64,000 nucleotides of DNA from JAIQFL01 sp035501495 (GTDB lineage: Bacteria; Acidobacteriota; Terriglobia; Bryobacterales; Bryobacteraceae). The stretch is taken from assembly GCA_035501495.1 (NCBI GenBank), contig DATJWB010000313.1, positions 12,389 through 76,388 of the forward strand, in the 5' to 3' direction. Numbering within the stretch: position 1 is the first letter of the stretch; each line of letters starts with the position of its first letter. A model generated the notes under the pieces. The model was not told where the DNA came from and did not search any database. It saw only the letters and a list, made by a program, of their open reading frames with translations. Below are positions 16,938 to 25,580 of this stretch, piece after piece. Both the position numbers and the translations under genes were made by a program.

Positions 16938-17864
16938 ATGCGTCCAAGGCATCTTGCCTTTCCAGTGGCAGCCGGCCTGCTCTGCTTCACCGCCTGCGAT
17001 TACATGGATTGGAGCGACATGGAGCGCTTCAGTCGTGATTTCCATTACAGCTACGGGCTTTCGCGCGATGGAAGGATCTCGGTCGAGACCTTCAACGGCT
17101 CCGTCGAGGTTTCAGGATGGGACCGGGACACTGTGGACATCAGCGGCACCAAGTACGGACCCACCCAGCAGGCGGCCGACGATCTGAAGGTGAATATTGA
17201 CAACAGCCGGGATTCGATCGCCATCCGGGTCGCGCGTCCCGACATGCGGCGCAACAACCTGGGGGCGCGCTTCGTCATCAAAATTCCCCGCGCCGCCGTG
17301 CTCGATCGCATCACCACTTCGAACGGTGAGATTCGGACGGCCGATGGGAGCGGCCCCGCCCGCCTCCGGACGTCCAACGGGCCGGTTCGGGTCACTTCCT
17401 TTCAGGGAACTCTGGATGTCGGGACGTCCAATGGGCCGGTGGACCTGGTTGATGTCGATGGCGATACCGTCGCTCACACCTCTAACGGCCGGATCCATGC
17501 CGAACGTCTGAACGGAACGCTCGATGCCACCACCTCCAACAATGCGGTGGATGCGGATCTCAAACCGTCGGACCGGCCGGTCCATGTACAGACTTCCAAT
17601 GGGCCGGTGGACCTGAGGCTGCCCGACGGATTCCGCCGCGAGGTTCGCGTGAATACCAACAACTCCGGGATCACACTGCATCTCCCCATGTCGGTGGACG
17701 CCCACGTTCTCGCCCGCACCAGCAATTCCTCCATTTCGACCGATTTCGACCTTCGCATGCAAGGCGAGTTCAGCAAGAATCACCTCGATGCCAACATCGG
17801 AACAGGCGGGGCCCTGCTCGACCTGAGCACCTCGAACGGTCCCATCCGCCTGGTCAAGCATTGA
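16938..17864 (+). CDS. DUF4097-type beta-helix lipoprotein
   Basis: A 308-residue lipoprotein (lipobox LLCFTAC) of the DUF4097/adhesin-like family. The chain is built of short repeats in which TSNG recurs eight or nine times as TSNGEI, TSNGPV, TSNGRI, TSNNAV, TSNSSI, at roughly 18-25-residue intervals. This pattern is typical of a right-handed beta-helix. Such proteins often accompany anti-sigma/DUF families, but none is adjacent here. It is likely cell-surface or periplasmic; its ligand is unknown. Confidence 0.78.
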   Translation: MRPRHLAFPVAAGLLCFTACDYMDWSDMERFSRDFHYSYGLSRDGRISVETFNGSVEVSGWDRDTVDISGTKYGPTQQAADDLKVNIDNSRDSIAIRVARPDMRRNNLGARFVIKIPRAAVLDRITTSNGEIRTADGSGPARLRTSNGPVRVTSFQGTLDVGTSNGPVDLVDVDGDTVAHTSNGRIHAERLNGTLDATTSNNAVDADLKPSDRPVHVQTSNGPVDLRLPDGFRREVRVNTNNSGITLHLPMSVDAHVLARTSNSSISTDFDLRMQGEFSKNHLDANIGTGGALLDLSTSNGPIRLVKH

Positions 17865-17901
17865 AATCAGACGTGGCGCAAGAAACATTCCCGGCAGGGA
17901 T

Positions 17902-17927
17902 CGCCAGCGCTCATGGAACGCTTGGCG
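17902..17927. terminator. Hairpin between convergent genes
   Basis: CGCCAGCG at 17902-17909 pairs with CGCTTGGCG at 17919-17927 with one bulged base, between the convergent DUF4097 and cax genes. No T-tract follows on either strand, so termination is inferred from position only. GACGTGGCGCA at 17870-17880 just upstream resembles an end of the dispersed element. Confidence 0.4.
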
Positions 17928-17928
17928 G

Positions 17929-18996
17929 CTACCGCGGGGTCTCAGGCAGAGCGTAGAATACCACCGCGAGAATCAGGTAGACCGCCAGCAGTTGAACTCC
18001 CTCCAGCCAGTTCGACTCGCCGTCTGCCGCGATCTGCCCGGTAATCAGCACCGCCACAAAGACCGCCAGGACCTCTGCCGGTGTGAACACCAAGTCCATC
18101 GACTGCGGCCCGACAAAGTGGCTCGCAATTACCAGCACGGGCGCCACGAACAGCGCAATCTGCAGACTGCTGCCGATCGCAATTGCCACCGACAGTTCCA
18201 TGCGGTTGCGCAGCGCCATCATCACTGCGGTGCTGTGCTCGGCGGCATTGCCGACAACCGCTACCACAATTACGCCGACGAAGATAGACGTCATGCCGAA
18301 AGCGGCGGCGGCATCCTGGACCGAACCGACCAGAATTTCGCTCATCCAGGCGATCGCAGCCGTCGCGCCCGCCAGGAAGAACAGCGACCGTCTCAGACTC
18401 CACCCCGCTTCGACGGCGGTCCCGGCCTCGGGATCCGCTCCCGCGAACAACTCCTTGTGGGTGTGAAGCGAGAACACCAGGTGCGCGCCGTAGGAGAGTA
18501 TCAGGACGACCGAAATCGCCAGGCTGAGATCGCTCTCGCGGACGTGTTGTCCGGGGCCGGCCAGGTAGTGGAACGCGGCCGGCATGATCATGGCAATCGC
18601 GGCCAAGGTCAGGAGTGTGGCCTGGGCCCTTGCCGCGGTGGTGTTGAACGTCTGGCGCTTGTGCTTCAGGCCGCCGGCCAGGACCGCGGCGCCCAATACC
18701 AGCAGAATATTGCCGATGATGGAGCCGGTCAATGAGGCCTTCGCTACGGGATAGAGACCCTTCCGCAGCGCCATGATGGCGAGGATCAACTCGGCTGCAT
18801 TCCCAAGTGTGGCATTGAGCAGGCCGCCCAATCCCTCGCCGGTATGGCGAGCGAGTTCGCCGGTGGCGCGTCCGAGCCACTCCGCCAGCGGCACGATGGA
18901 GAGGCATGACGCCACGAAAATCAGCGTGTGGGATTGCGGCGCGAGGAGTTCGAGCGCGATGGCAACCGGGACAAAGATCAGCAGCCAGTTGAGCAT
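17929..18996 (-). CDS. cax: Calcium/proton exchanger (Cax family)
   Basis: A 355-residue inner-membrane antiporter with about eleven hydrophobic spans. It carries both halves of the Ca2+/cation antiporter signature, GNAAELILAI near residue 65 and GNAAEHSTAV near residue 250. Between them is a histidine-containing loop (HTHKELFAGADPEAG). It should export Ca2+ in exchange for protons. It stands alone, convergent with the DUF4097 gene. Confidence 0.9.
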   Translation of the reverse strand: MLNWLLIFVPVAIALELLAPQSHTLIFVASCLSIVPLAEWLGRATGELARHTGEGLGGLLNATLGNAAELILAIMALRKGLYPVAKASLTGSIIGNILLVLGAAVLAGGLKHKRQTFNTTAARAQATLLTLAAIAMIMPAAFHYLAGPGQHVRESDLSLAISVVLILSYGAHLVFSLHTHKELFAGADPEAGTAVEAGWSLRRSLFFLAGATAAIAWMSEILVGSVQDAAAAFGMTSIFVGVIVVAVVGNAAEHSTAVMMALRNRMELSVAIAIGSSLQIALFVAPVLVIASHFVGPQSMDLVFTPAEVLAVFVAVLITGQIAADGESNWLEGVQLLAVYLILAVVFYALPETPR

Positions 18997-19046
18997 GAAC
19001 GGGAATCTGCCTCGTTCCCGTCCTTACTCTACCGCATCTTCCCGAA

Positions 19047-20690
19047 TCATCGTCCGACAGGCGGCCACCATACCCGGTGGTTCACGGTTTGAGTTCCGGC
19101 CAGAAGGCCGTAGATGGCCACCGCGCTGGAGGACGCCGTGTAGACCTTCCCGTTAGCCACGGTCGGGCTGACGAATTTCACGAACCCGTTAAGACTGTCC
19201 GCGCCAGACAAGCCGCTGTTCCACAACTCCTGCGACAAATCGGAGGCGTTATAGGCGTGGAGAATGCCGGGCGTCGAGGAGTCCTGATATTCGCCGGTGG
19301 TCACCCACAGAATCCCGGTGCCGTCCTGGCCGCCGTTGGCGGAAATCGCCATGCCGACGCGAGGGCCGCCGGACGTCAGGCCGCTGCCGGAAAGCGGGCT
19401 CGGGTCGAAACTCCCTCCGGCTGCCCGGAAACACTGCATCGACGAGTCGCCGGCCCGTACATACACGTAAGCGCCGTCCGCGCGGCCCCACACCGAGAAG
19501 GTAAAGATGAAACCATCGACCGCCGGGAAGATTTGTGCGGTACCTGCGGTGTCCAGTTGTCCCATCGAGTCGCCATTGACAAAATAGAGGTTGCCCATCT
19601 TGTCTCCGGCGATGACCGAGTGAGTGCCGGGAATCAAAGCCGGGCCGGCCGAAAGATCGTAGTCATTGTCCGCCAGCATTTGCCAGTTCGCCGGAGTATA
19701 CCAGTCCGATAATCCGGAACTGCCGGAAAGCTTGACTATAGACTCCCCGAAATCCTGCGTGCCGTCATAGTCGCCGTTACCGGTAATGAAGTAAGTATTA
19801 CCAGCATCGTCGCCGGCCAGCCCATGTCCCGACTGCCAGATGGCTCCGCCGATTCCAGCCGGAGTCACAGCCATGGCATTCAGTTTCTGAGTCAGATCGG
19901 AGGCGTTGTAACTCATCAGCCATCCATGCCAGACACCGGAGTCGCCATGCGAGCCGAACGCCACCAACATGGCGCCGTTGAGCAGTAGCAGCCCGGGTCG
20001 CTGGAGGTGGGCCGCGGGATCGAACGGGAGCGCGCCGTCCGCGGTCGAGCCCTGTCCGCTACCAGGAACCGTCGCGGAAATTGTCACCGGCCCGTTCATG
20101 GTCTCCTGGCCGTTGGCGAGATTGAGGGCGTGCAATTGAAAGCTCGGAACTCCGTTTTGGATTGTCTCCGCTACCACGTAAAACGCTCCCGCCAGCGGAT
20201 CGACCGCGCCGGTGGAGAGAATTCCCACCTCCGGATTAACGTCCGTGAACGCTCCCGTGTCGCTGGTGAGCATGGAAGACGGGACTGAGGGTCCGAGATT
20301 CACTGACCAGAGCAAAGCGGCCGATCCCACCTGGTCGGCATCGAAGGCATAGACGCTGTTGTGCTGAGTCGTTATGATCACGACGTTGTGGATGCCCTGC
20401 CCGTCTATGGCGACACTACCGATATACAGGGGCTGGCCGAAGATCTCGCCATCCACTGGAAACTCACCGAGTTTGCCAAAACTCCCGGGCGCGACGTTCG
20501 CCACTGACAGTTGAGTCTCCTGCAGGTTGGCGTTGGACCGGCCATTGTCGTAATTGGCAGTCAGTACATTAGTCTGAGCCGGCAACAAATTCACGCAGAC
20601 GGATACGGTTAACAGCAGGCGCGTGACTGATGTCGCTATCCCGCGCCTGTTAGCGTTCGAGAGAAGAGGTACGTCGCGGAGGACAGACAT
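19047..20690 (-). CDS. Secreted PQQ-like propeller protein
   Basis: A 547-residue exported beta-propeller. After a long basic leader with LLLTVSVCVNLLPAQ comes VLTANYDNGRSNANLQET, a start shared by many secreted acidobacterial propellers. Blades then follow with DGEIFGQPLYIGSV, QHNSVYAFDAD, NTYFITGNGDYDG and GKVYTASSSAVAIYG. No catalytic residues are identifiable, and some relatives carry extra lectin or Ig-like domains that are absent here. GTG at 20699 is an alternative start; the ATG at 20690 is preferred. Confidence 0.75.
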   Translation of the reverse strand: MSVLRDVPLLSNANRRGIATSVTRLLLTVSVCVNLLPAQTNVLTANYDNGRSNANLQETQLSVANVAPGSFGKLGEFPVDGEIFGQPLYIGSVAIDGQGIHNVVIITTQHNSVYAFDADQVGSAALLWSVNLGPSVPSSMLTSDTGAFTDVNPEVGILSTGAVDPLAGAFYVVAETIQNGVPSFQLHALNLANGQETMNGPVTISATVPGSGQGSTADGALPFDPAAHLQRPGLLLLNGAMLVAFGSHGDSGVWHGWLMSYNASDLTQKLNAMAVTPAGIGGAIWQSGHGLAGDDAGNTYFITGNGDYDGTQDFGESIVKLSGSSGLSDWYTPANWQMLADNDYDLSAGPALIPGTHSVIAGDKMGNLYFVNGDSMGQLDTAGTAQIFPAVDGFIFTFSVWGRADGAYVYVRAGDSSMQCFRAAGGSFDPSPLSGSGLTSGGPRVGMAISANGGQDGTGILWVTTGEYQDSSTPGILHAYNASDLSQELWNSGLSGADSLNGFVKFVSPTVANGKVYTASSSAVAIYGLLAGTQTVNHRVWWPPVGR

Positions 20691-20791
20691 CTCGCCCACA
20701 CTACAGACAACCCGTTAGACTACTCGAAGTTGTTAGGGGTTACAAGGGTATCTGACTGTCTGGTGAGGATGTTTACCTCAGACGTTTTCCG

Positions 20792-21724
20792 TCACGCGAG
20801 AAAATGGAACTCTTGCCCGATCTGGTGTAGCGCGACGCGCTCCGGATTGGCGCCGGCGGCCTGATATACGCGCTCGATTGGCTCCAGGTAAGGCTCGCGG
20901 CTGAGCGGGAAGGTCTGGTGATGCACCGGCAGGAAGAACTCACTGCCCGCGTCGTCGGCCATTTGCCATGCCTGTTCAGGAGTGCAATGGGAGTAAATCC
21001 AGGGGTTGTACGCTCCCACCGGCATTACCGCAAGGTCAAAGGGACGAGCACTCTTCAAAGGCCGAAAGGTGGTAGTGCTTGCGGTGTCTCCACCGAAAAC
21101 CACGCGATACCGCCCGGCTTCGATCGTGTAGCCGTTGTACCCGCGGTAGGTGTCGCTGCGCATCCGAGCGCCCCAGTGTTTCACGGGGAAAGCGCGAATC
21201 TCGAGCGGTCCGATGCTGGTGCGGCCTCCCCAGCCCAGCTCATCTACCTTGCGGTACCGGTTGACGCGCAATAGGTCGGCCGTTTTCGCGGCAGTGACAA
21301 CCGCGGTGACGCGACTTTCCAGACGCCGCAACGTGGGGAGATCGAAGTGATCGAAATGCGCGTGCGAGAGCAAAACAACGTCGATCTTCGGCAGGCCCTC
21401 GACCGCCAAAGCCGGCTCGACGACTCGTTTCAATCCCAGCGTAAACAGGCCGAGGTTAATTCCCACGCGGGTACTGAGCACCGGGTCGGTCAATATCGTG
21501 ACGCCATCGATTTTGAGCAGCACTGTGGTGTGACCCAGCCAGGCGGCGTGGAGACCTCGATCGCTCCACGAGCGCGGGGCCGGGTGCGCGGGTGCCGGAA
21601 AGACCGTGCGCGCCTGATCTTCTGAAACGTGGTTCCAGAACCGCGGCGCCGCTCGAAAAGCCCAACTCCCCATGCTCGCCAAACCGGCCATACCCACCCC
21701 TCCCGGCCACTTCCTTCGCCGCAC
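20792..21724 (-). CDS. MBL-fold hydrolase (NAPE-PLD/UlaG-like)
   Basis: A 310-residue metallo-beta-lactamase-fold enzyme. The zinc motif SHAHFDHFD appears near residue 120, with a preceding WLGHTTVLLKIDG and TDPVLS, a downstream VKHWGAR, FGGDTAS and VHHQTF. This is the ligand order of the N-acylphosphatidylethanolamine phospholipase D-like and UlaG-like subgroup. A short hydrophobic N-terminus may target it to the membrane. It is divergent from the CPBP protease gene. Confidence 0.82.
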   Translation of the reverse strand: MRRRKWPGGVGMAGLASMGSWAFRAAPRFWNHVSEDQARTVFPAPAHPAPRSWSDRGLHAAWLGHTTVLLKIDGVTILTDPVLSTRVGINLGLFTLGLKRVVEPALAVEGLPKIDVVLLSHAHFDHFDLPTLRRLESRVTAVVTAAKTADLLRVNRYRKVDELGWGGRTSIGPLEIRAFPVKHWGARMRSDTYRGYNGYTIEAGRYRVVFGGDTASTTTFRPLKSARPFDLAVMPVGAYNPWIYSHCTPEQAWQMADDAGSEFFLPVHHQTFPLSREPYLEPIERVYQAAGANPERVALHQIGQEFHFLA

Positions 21725-21816
21725 CTTTTAGTATGATGCTTCGCCGGCGGTCAGGGTTGCGTCAGGATGGGCTTCCGCCAGCCCGGCTGCTTTCGGCACG
21801 CACCCGCCCGCTTCGA

Positions 21817-21822
21817 TATAGT
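21817..21822 (+). promoter_or_regulatory. Possible -10 box for CPBP protease gene
   Basis: TATAGT lies 51 bases before the ATG at 21874 in an otherwise GC-rich gap. No convincing -35 box lies at 16-18 bases. It supports choosing the downstream ATG at 21874 over starts near 21733. Confidence 0.35.
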
Positions 21823-21873
21823 GGTGTTTCCGGCGCGCCGGCCGGCTCGGCACCGCATCCGGCCGGCCTCATC

Positions 21874-22713
21874 ATGCATAAAGACCCCATTCGACTGGCC
21901 ATTCAAATCGTGGTTTACGTGGTGCTCTACTTCGTTACGGCGTGGGTCTTCGGTCCTCTGATGTTGTGGCTGGGGGGATACCTGTTGGGGACCGTTGGGG
22001 CCGGTCTTTTCTCGGCGATCGCTGCCAACTGGCTGACCCTCCGTATTTACGAAGACCGCCACATCGTCGATTTGGGACTGTGGTGGAACCGCGCCTCGGC
22101 ACGCAACCTGGGCTGGGGATTGATTGGCGGGGTCGGCTCAGCCAGCCTGGTGCTGGTCCCGCCGCTCATCAGGGGTGCTGCGCATCTGCAAGCCACACCC
22201 TCGGAACCGGCTTCTGCAGGCACCATCCTGTTCGTGGGCGCGCTGCTCGCGGCGGGCGCGGCAGGTGAAGAATTGTTCTTCCGAGGGTACGGTTTCCAAA
22301 GGCTGATCGCAGTGCTGGGACCCTTCGCCACCATCGCCGTTGTGCTGGTGGGCATCGTGTTTGCCCTGCTGCATCGTTTGAATCCCAACGCCACCTGGTT
22401 TGCCCTCGCCAACACCGCGGGCTTCGGCATTCTCTTCGGCTATGCCTATATTCGAAGCCGCGACCTCTGGCTGCCGATCGGATTACATTACGGTTGGAAC
22501 CTGACCCTTCCGCTGCTCGGAGTGAACCTCAGCGGCCTGCATATCAACATGACCGGCCGGGAGATGTCGTGGACCGCGGGCGCGCTGTGGAGCGGGGGAG
22601 AATACGGCCCCGAAGCCAGCGTGCTGACCACCGGCGTCCTGGTGCTGCTGTTTGTGTATATCTGGCGGATTCCCATCATCCGGCAGCCGTCGCCGCTGAC
22701 GGATGCGTCGTAG
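21874..22713 (+). CDS. CPBP family intramembrane metalloprotease
   Basis: A 279-residue membrane protein with about seven spans and the full CPBP (Rce1-like/Abi) motif set: EELFFRGYGFQ near residue 130, FALLHRLNP, and a late LHYGWN. The Glu pair and two His residues form the predicted active site. These proteases act within the membrane and in other bacteria process lipoprotein-like or bacteriocin-related substrates; the target here is unknown. The frame extends upstream to 21592, but that part overlaps the divergent MBL gene and lacks family features. Confidence 0.82.
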   Translation: MHKDPIRLAIQIVVYVVLYFVTAWVFGPLMLWLGGYLLGTVGAGLFSAIAANWLTLRIYEDRHIVDLGLWWNRASARNLGWGLIGGVGSASLVLVPPLIRGAAHLQATPSEPASAGTILFVGALLAAGAAGEELFFRGYGFQRLIAVLGPFATIAVVLVGIVFALLHRLNPNATWFALANTAGFGILFGYAYIRSRDLWLPIGLHYGWNLTLPLLGVNLSGLHINMTGREMSWTAGALWSGGEYGPEASVLTTGVLVLLFVYIWRIPIIRQPSPLTDAS

Positions 22714-22760
22714 GACGTACCCTCTTCAGTTGCGGCGGGCTTCCGGCCGGAAATCTTGCG

Positions 22761-23513
22761 TTACGCTTGCAACGCCCCGAGCGAATCCTTCACGGTCGGC
22801 GCCTTGCCCGACTCGATGTCTCTTCGCCGGATTTGGTGGAACTTCGTCAGGAGCGAGTTTGCGCCCGACAAAGCCTCGAGACGATCGGCGAAAGCGCCAA
22901 CCGACGCCGCTGGAACGGCATACAGGGCCACATCATCGGTCAGCACGTCGAGATAGGCGCGGGCTCCGCAGCAACCCAGGCTCAACGCCGATCGGCCAGT
23001 GTTTCGTGCCTGCGGGATAATCGCGCATGCTGGACGACCCATCGCCGGAGGCATTCCCCCTTCCATCTGTTGCGACGCTTCCGAGAGAATCAGGGTCTGG
23101 CTGGCTTGCACGAAGAGCAGCACCACGTCGGGCGCCACGGGTATCTCCGCCAGCGGGCCGTAGATGACGTAGGCTGGCTTGTCCGCGAGCACCGGAATGG
23201 CGGCCACGTCCTGCTCGCGGACGTAGGTCAAATCGGCGAATACCTGCAACGCGTCGGCGAGATCGGTACGCGCCTCCAGGGACATGTCGAGATTGTGGGT
23301 GTAAAGGCCAATCGAGCAGAAACGATGATCGGGCGCTCGGGTCGCGAAGACGCGCGTTTGGGCTTCTTGCCAGAAACGACAACCGGCCGGGGACTGCCCG
23401 GCCCACGGTTCCACGCCTTCCGGGAGGTGATCGGCCAGGCAGACCGCTACGGGAGGCTGCTTCAGCCGCAGAGATTGGGTCAGTGATCGGGCGATATCGG
23501 AGTAGGATCTCAT
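22761..23513 (-). CDS. DUF169 family protein
   Basis: A 250-residue soluble protein of the DUF169 family. It has a conserved Cys-rich pattern: GCRFWQEA near residue 45, FCSIGLYTHNLDM, ACAIIPQA and LGCCGARAYLD. DUF169 proteins are uncharacterised; the paired cysteines suggest metal or Fe-S binding, which is inference. The gene is monocistronic as far as can be seen. Confidence 0.75.
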   Translation of the reverse strand: MRSYSDIARSLTQSLRLKQPPVAVCLADHLPEGVEPWAGQSPAGCRFWQEAQTRVFATRAPDHRFCSIGLYTHNLDMSLEARTDLADALQVFADLTYVREQDVAAIPVLADKPAYVIYGPLAEIPVAPDVVLLFVQASQTLILSEASQQMEGGMPPAMGRPACAIIPQARNTGRSALSLGCCGARAYLDVLTDDVALYAVPAASVGAFADRLEALSGANSLLTKFHQIRRRDIESGKAPTVKDSLGALQA

Positions 23514-23565
23514 CGTCTTCAGGTTACCAGCCGTCTTACAGGCCGTTGCCCCGGAGGCGCGAGCC

Positions 23566-23715
23566 CTACTGCCGCACCGGCGAAGGCAATGGAGATCCAG
23601 GCCCGGGAGGCAGCAACAGCGCCACCACGACGAGCAATAACAGAACCATGATGGTAATCACGTCGGGATCGTACAAGGGGTCCTCTTTCCGGCCTACATT
23701 GGAATCGCCGACCAC
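23566..23715 (-). CDS. Possible small single-span membrane protein
   Basis: A 49-codon frame from GTG at 23715. A charged N-terminal part ends in DPLYDPDVIT and is followed by one hydrophobic span IMVLLLLVVVALLLP and a Pro-rich tail. The frame is open well upstream of the GTG into the end of the P1 peptidase gene. The coding-like composition is the main support, and no strong ribosome-binding site is visible. It is the only candidate in the 300-base gap 23514-23813. Confidence 0.3.
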   Translation of the reverse strand: MVGDSNVGRKEDPLYDPDVITIMVLLLLVVVALLLPPGPGSPLPSPVRQ

Positions 23716-23813
23716 GAGCGATCCGGATACAGCATGTGCGGCGGGTGCAAATGCGCCTGGGGTACCTTCGATTTCCTGTAGGAACTTGTACAGTGTATCA
23801 CGGTTCGACGCGA

Positions 23814-24764
23814 TTATCCCAACCCGGGGACGCCGCCGAGGGTTTTGGCAAAACGCACGGCCCGCAGGATGGCTTGGGCAAGCGCATCCGCCGCGGCCAC
23901 ACCCAGGATATTGATGTCGGCCTGACGGTCGCCCGATGAAAGCGCGAAGACCGTGTCGCCATCAAACATGGTGTTCACCGGGTAGATCGTACGCGCCATG
24001 CCAAGGCTGGCGAATTGGGCCAGTTTGGTGGCCTGTACCTTGGTGAGCCGAGCGTTCGTGGCCACCACTCCAAGCGTGGTGTTGCTGCGGATGAAGGAAC
24101 CTTTTGCGCCGGCTTTCATGGCCTCCACAGTGTTGACGAACTCGCGGCTATCCGGAGCTTTGCGCGCTCCCGCCACAATCTTGCCGGTTTCGGGGTCGCG
24201 CACGTCTCCCAGCGCGTTCACCACCGCGAGTCCCGCCACCATCACGCCATCCGAGAGCATCACGGTAAAGGTGCCAAGCCCCCCCTTCATGGCCTGCCGC
24301 AAGCCGTAGAGCTTGCCAACCGTGGCGCCGGTGCCGGCGCCCACGCAGCCTTCCGGTACCGCGTCGGTGTTGGCGGTGCTGGCGGCGGCCTCGCCCATCG
24401 CGACACTGGGACGCACGCCGGGCTTGGCGATCGGCAAGTCGAAGATCACCGCCGCGGGAACAATCGGCACGCGCGCCGTGCCCGCCAATACCCCGACCCC
24501 GCGCCGCTCCAGGTATCGGCGCACGCCGGAAGCGGCTTCCAGCCCGAATGCGCTGCCGCCAGTCAGCACGATACCATGCACCTGCGGATCGATGTGGCCC
24601 GGGTCGAGGGTCGCGATCTCCTCAGTGCCGCTGGCGGACCCGCGGATATCCACGCCGCCTACGGCGCCCTGCTCGCACAGGATCGCGGTGCAACCCGTAA
24701 CTGCCTCGTAGTCCGAAACATGGCCCACGCGGATGCCGGGAATGTCGGTCAGTCCCTTCGCCAT
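23814..24764 (-). CDS. P1 family peptidase (DmpA-type aminopeptidase/esterase)
   Basis: A 316-residue member of the DmpA/L-aminopeptidase D-esterase family, Ntn-type hydrolases that cleave themselves into two subunits. SNTTLGVVATNARL near residue 240 contains the expected self-cleavage and nucleophile site. Other family stretches are LTDIPGIRVGH at the start, GTEEIATLDPG, and VLTGGSAFGLEAA. A second ATG lies 27 bases upstream at 24791; the chosen start matches family N-termini. It is divergent from mlaE with only about 50 bases between starts. Confidence 0.82.
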   Translation of the reverse strand: MAKGLTDIPGIRVGHVSDYEAVTGCTAILCEQGAVGGVDIRGSASGTEEIATLDPGHIDPQVHGIVLTGGSAFGLEAASGVRRYLERRGVGVLAGTARVPIVPAAVIFDLPIAKPGVRPSVAMGEAAASTANTDAVPEGCVGAGTGATVGKLYGLRQAMKGGLGTFTVMLSDGVMVAGLAVVNALGDVRDPETGKIVAGARKAPDSREFVNTVEAMKAGAKGSFIRSNTTLGVVATNARLTKVQATKLAQFASLGMARTIYPVNTMFDGDTVFALSSGDRQADINILGVAAADALAQAILRAVRFAKTLGGVPGLG

Positions 24765-24813
24765 AGGAAACCGATACTGGTATGGTAGCATCGAGTATCG
24801 GGGATCGACCCAC

Positions 24814-25578
24814 TTGCTGGATCTGCTGAAAGAGCCTGTTCTCGCGATTCAAGACTTCATATCCCTTGCCGCCAAGGCGTTCCGAAACATCCTTCGCACT
24901 CCGCATTACTGGGACGACATCTACCTGCAGATGGACACCATCGGGGTGGGCAGCCTGTCGATCGCAGCGATTACCGGCTTCTTTGCAGGCGCGGTGATGG
25001 CGCTGCAGATGTCGCGCGCGCTCGCCCAATACGGTTCGGTGGGCAAGACCGGCACGCTGGTCTCGATCACCCTGGCGCGCGAACTCGGGCCGGTGCTGAC
25101 CGCCTTAATGGTGGCCGGGCGCAACTCGTCGGGAATCGCAAGCGAGTTGGGCTCCATGAAAGTCACCGAGCAGATCGATGCCATGCGCGCACTCGGCACC
25201 GACCCTGTCCAGAAACTGGTGACGCCGCGGCTGATCGCTACCGCGGTTATGCTGCCGATGCTCACGGTGATCGCTGATTTCGTGGGCATGTGCGGCGGGT
25301 ACATCATCGCCGAGTTCTTTCTGGGCCTGAGCGCCAAACAGTATTGGACTTCGGTGTGGCAGGCCCTCGACTGGAGCGACGTCTGGCAGGGCGGCGTTTT
25401 CAAACCGCTGGTATTTGCCTGCACCATATCGCTGGTGGGCTGTTTTTACGGCCTCCGCACCACGGGCGGCACGCAGGGCGTTGGCCGCGCCACCACCCAG
25501 GCAGTGGTGGCCACAACGGTAGCGATCTTCATCTTCGATCTGTTGATCACCAAGATCTTCGTCAGCCAGACCGGATAA
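24814..25578 (+). CDS. mlaE: MlaE-family ABC permease
   Basis: A 254-residue inner-membrane permease of the MlaE/YrbE family, which moves phospholipids or related lipids between the two membranes together with MlaF and MlaD. Family stretches are GFFAGAVMALQ, ARELGPVLTALMVAGR, and GSMKVTEQIDAMRALG. Start choice is uncertain: TTG at 24814 has GGGGA about nine bases before it, while the open frame reaches back to 24733, overlapping the divergent gene. The stop is two bases before the mlaF ATG. Confidence 0.85.
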   Translation: MLDLLKEPVLAIQDFISLAAKAFRNILRTPHYWDDIYLQMDTIGVGSLSIAAITGFFAGAVMALQMSRALAQYGSVGKTGTLVSITLARELGPVLTALMVAGRNSSGIASELGSMKVTEQIDAMRALGTDPVQKLVTPRLIATAVMLPMLTVIADFVGMCGGYIIAEFFLGLSAKQYWTSVWQALDWSDVWQGGVFKPLVFACTISLVGCFYGLRTTGGTQGVGRATTQAVVATTVAIFIFDLLITKIFVSQTG

Positions 25579-25580
25579 CG

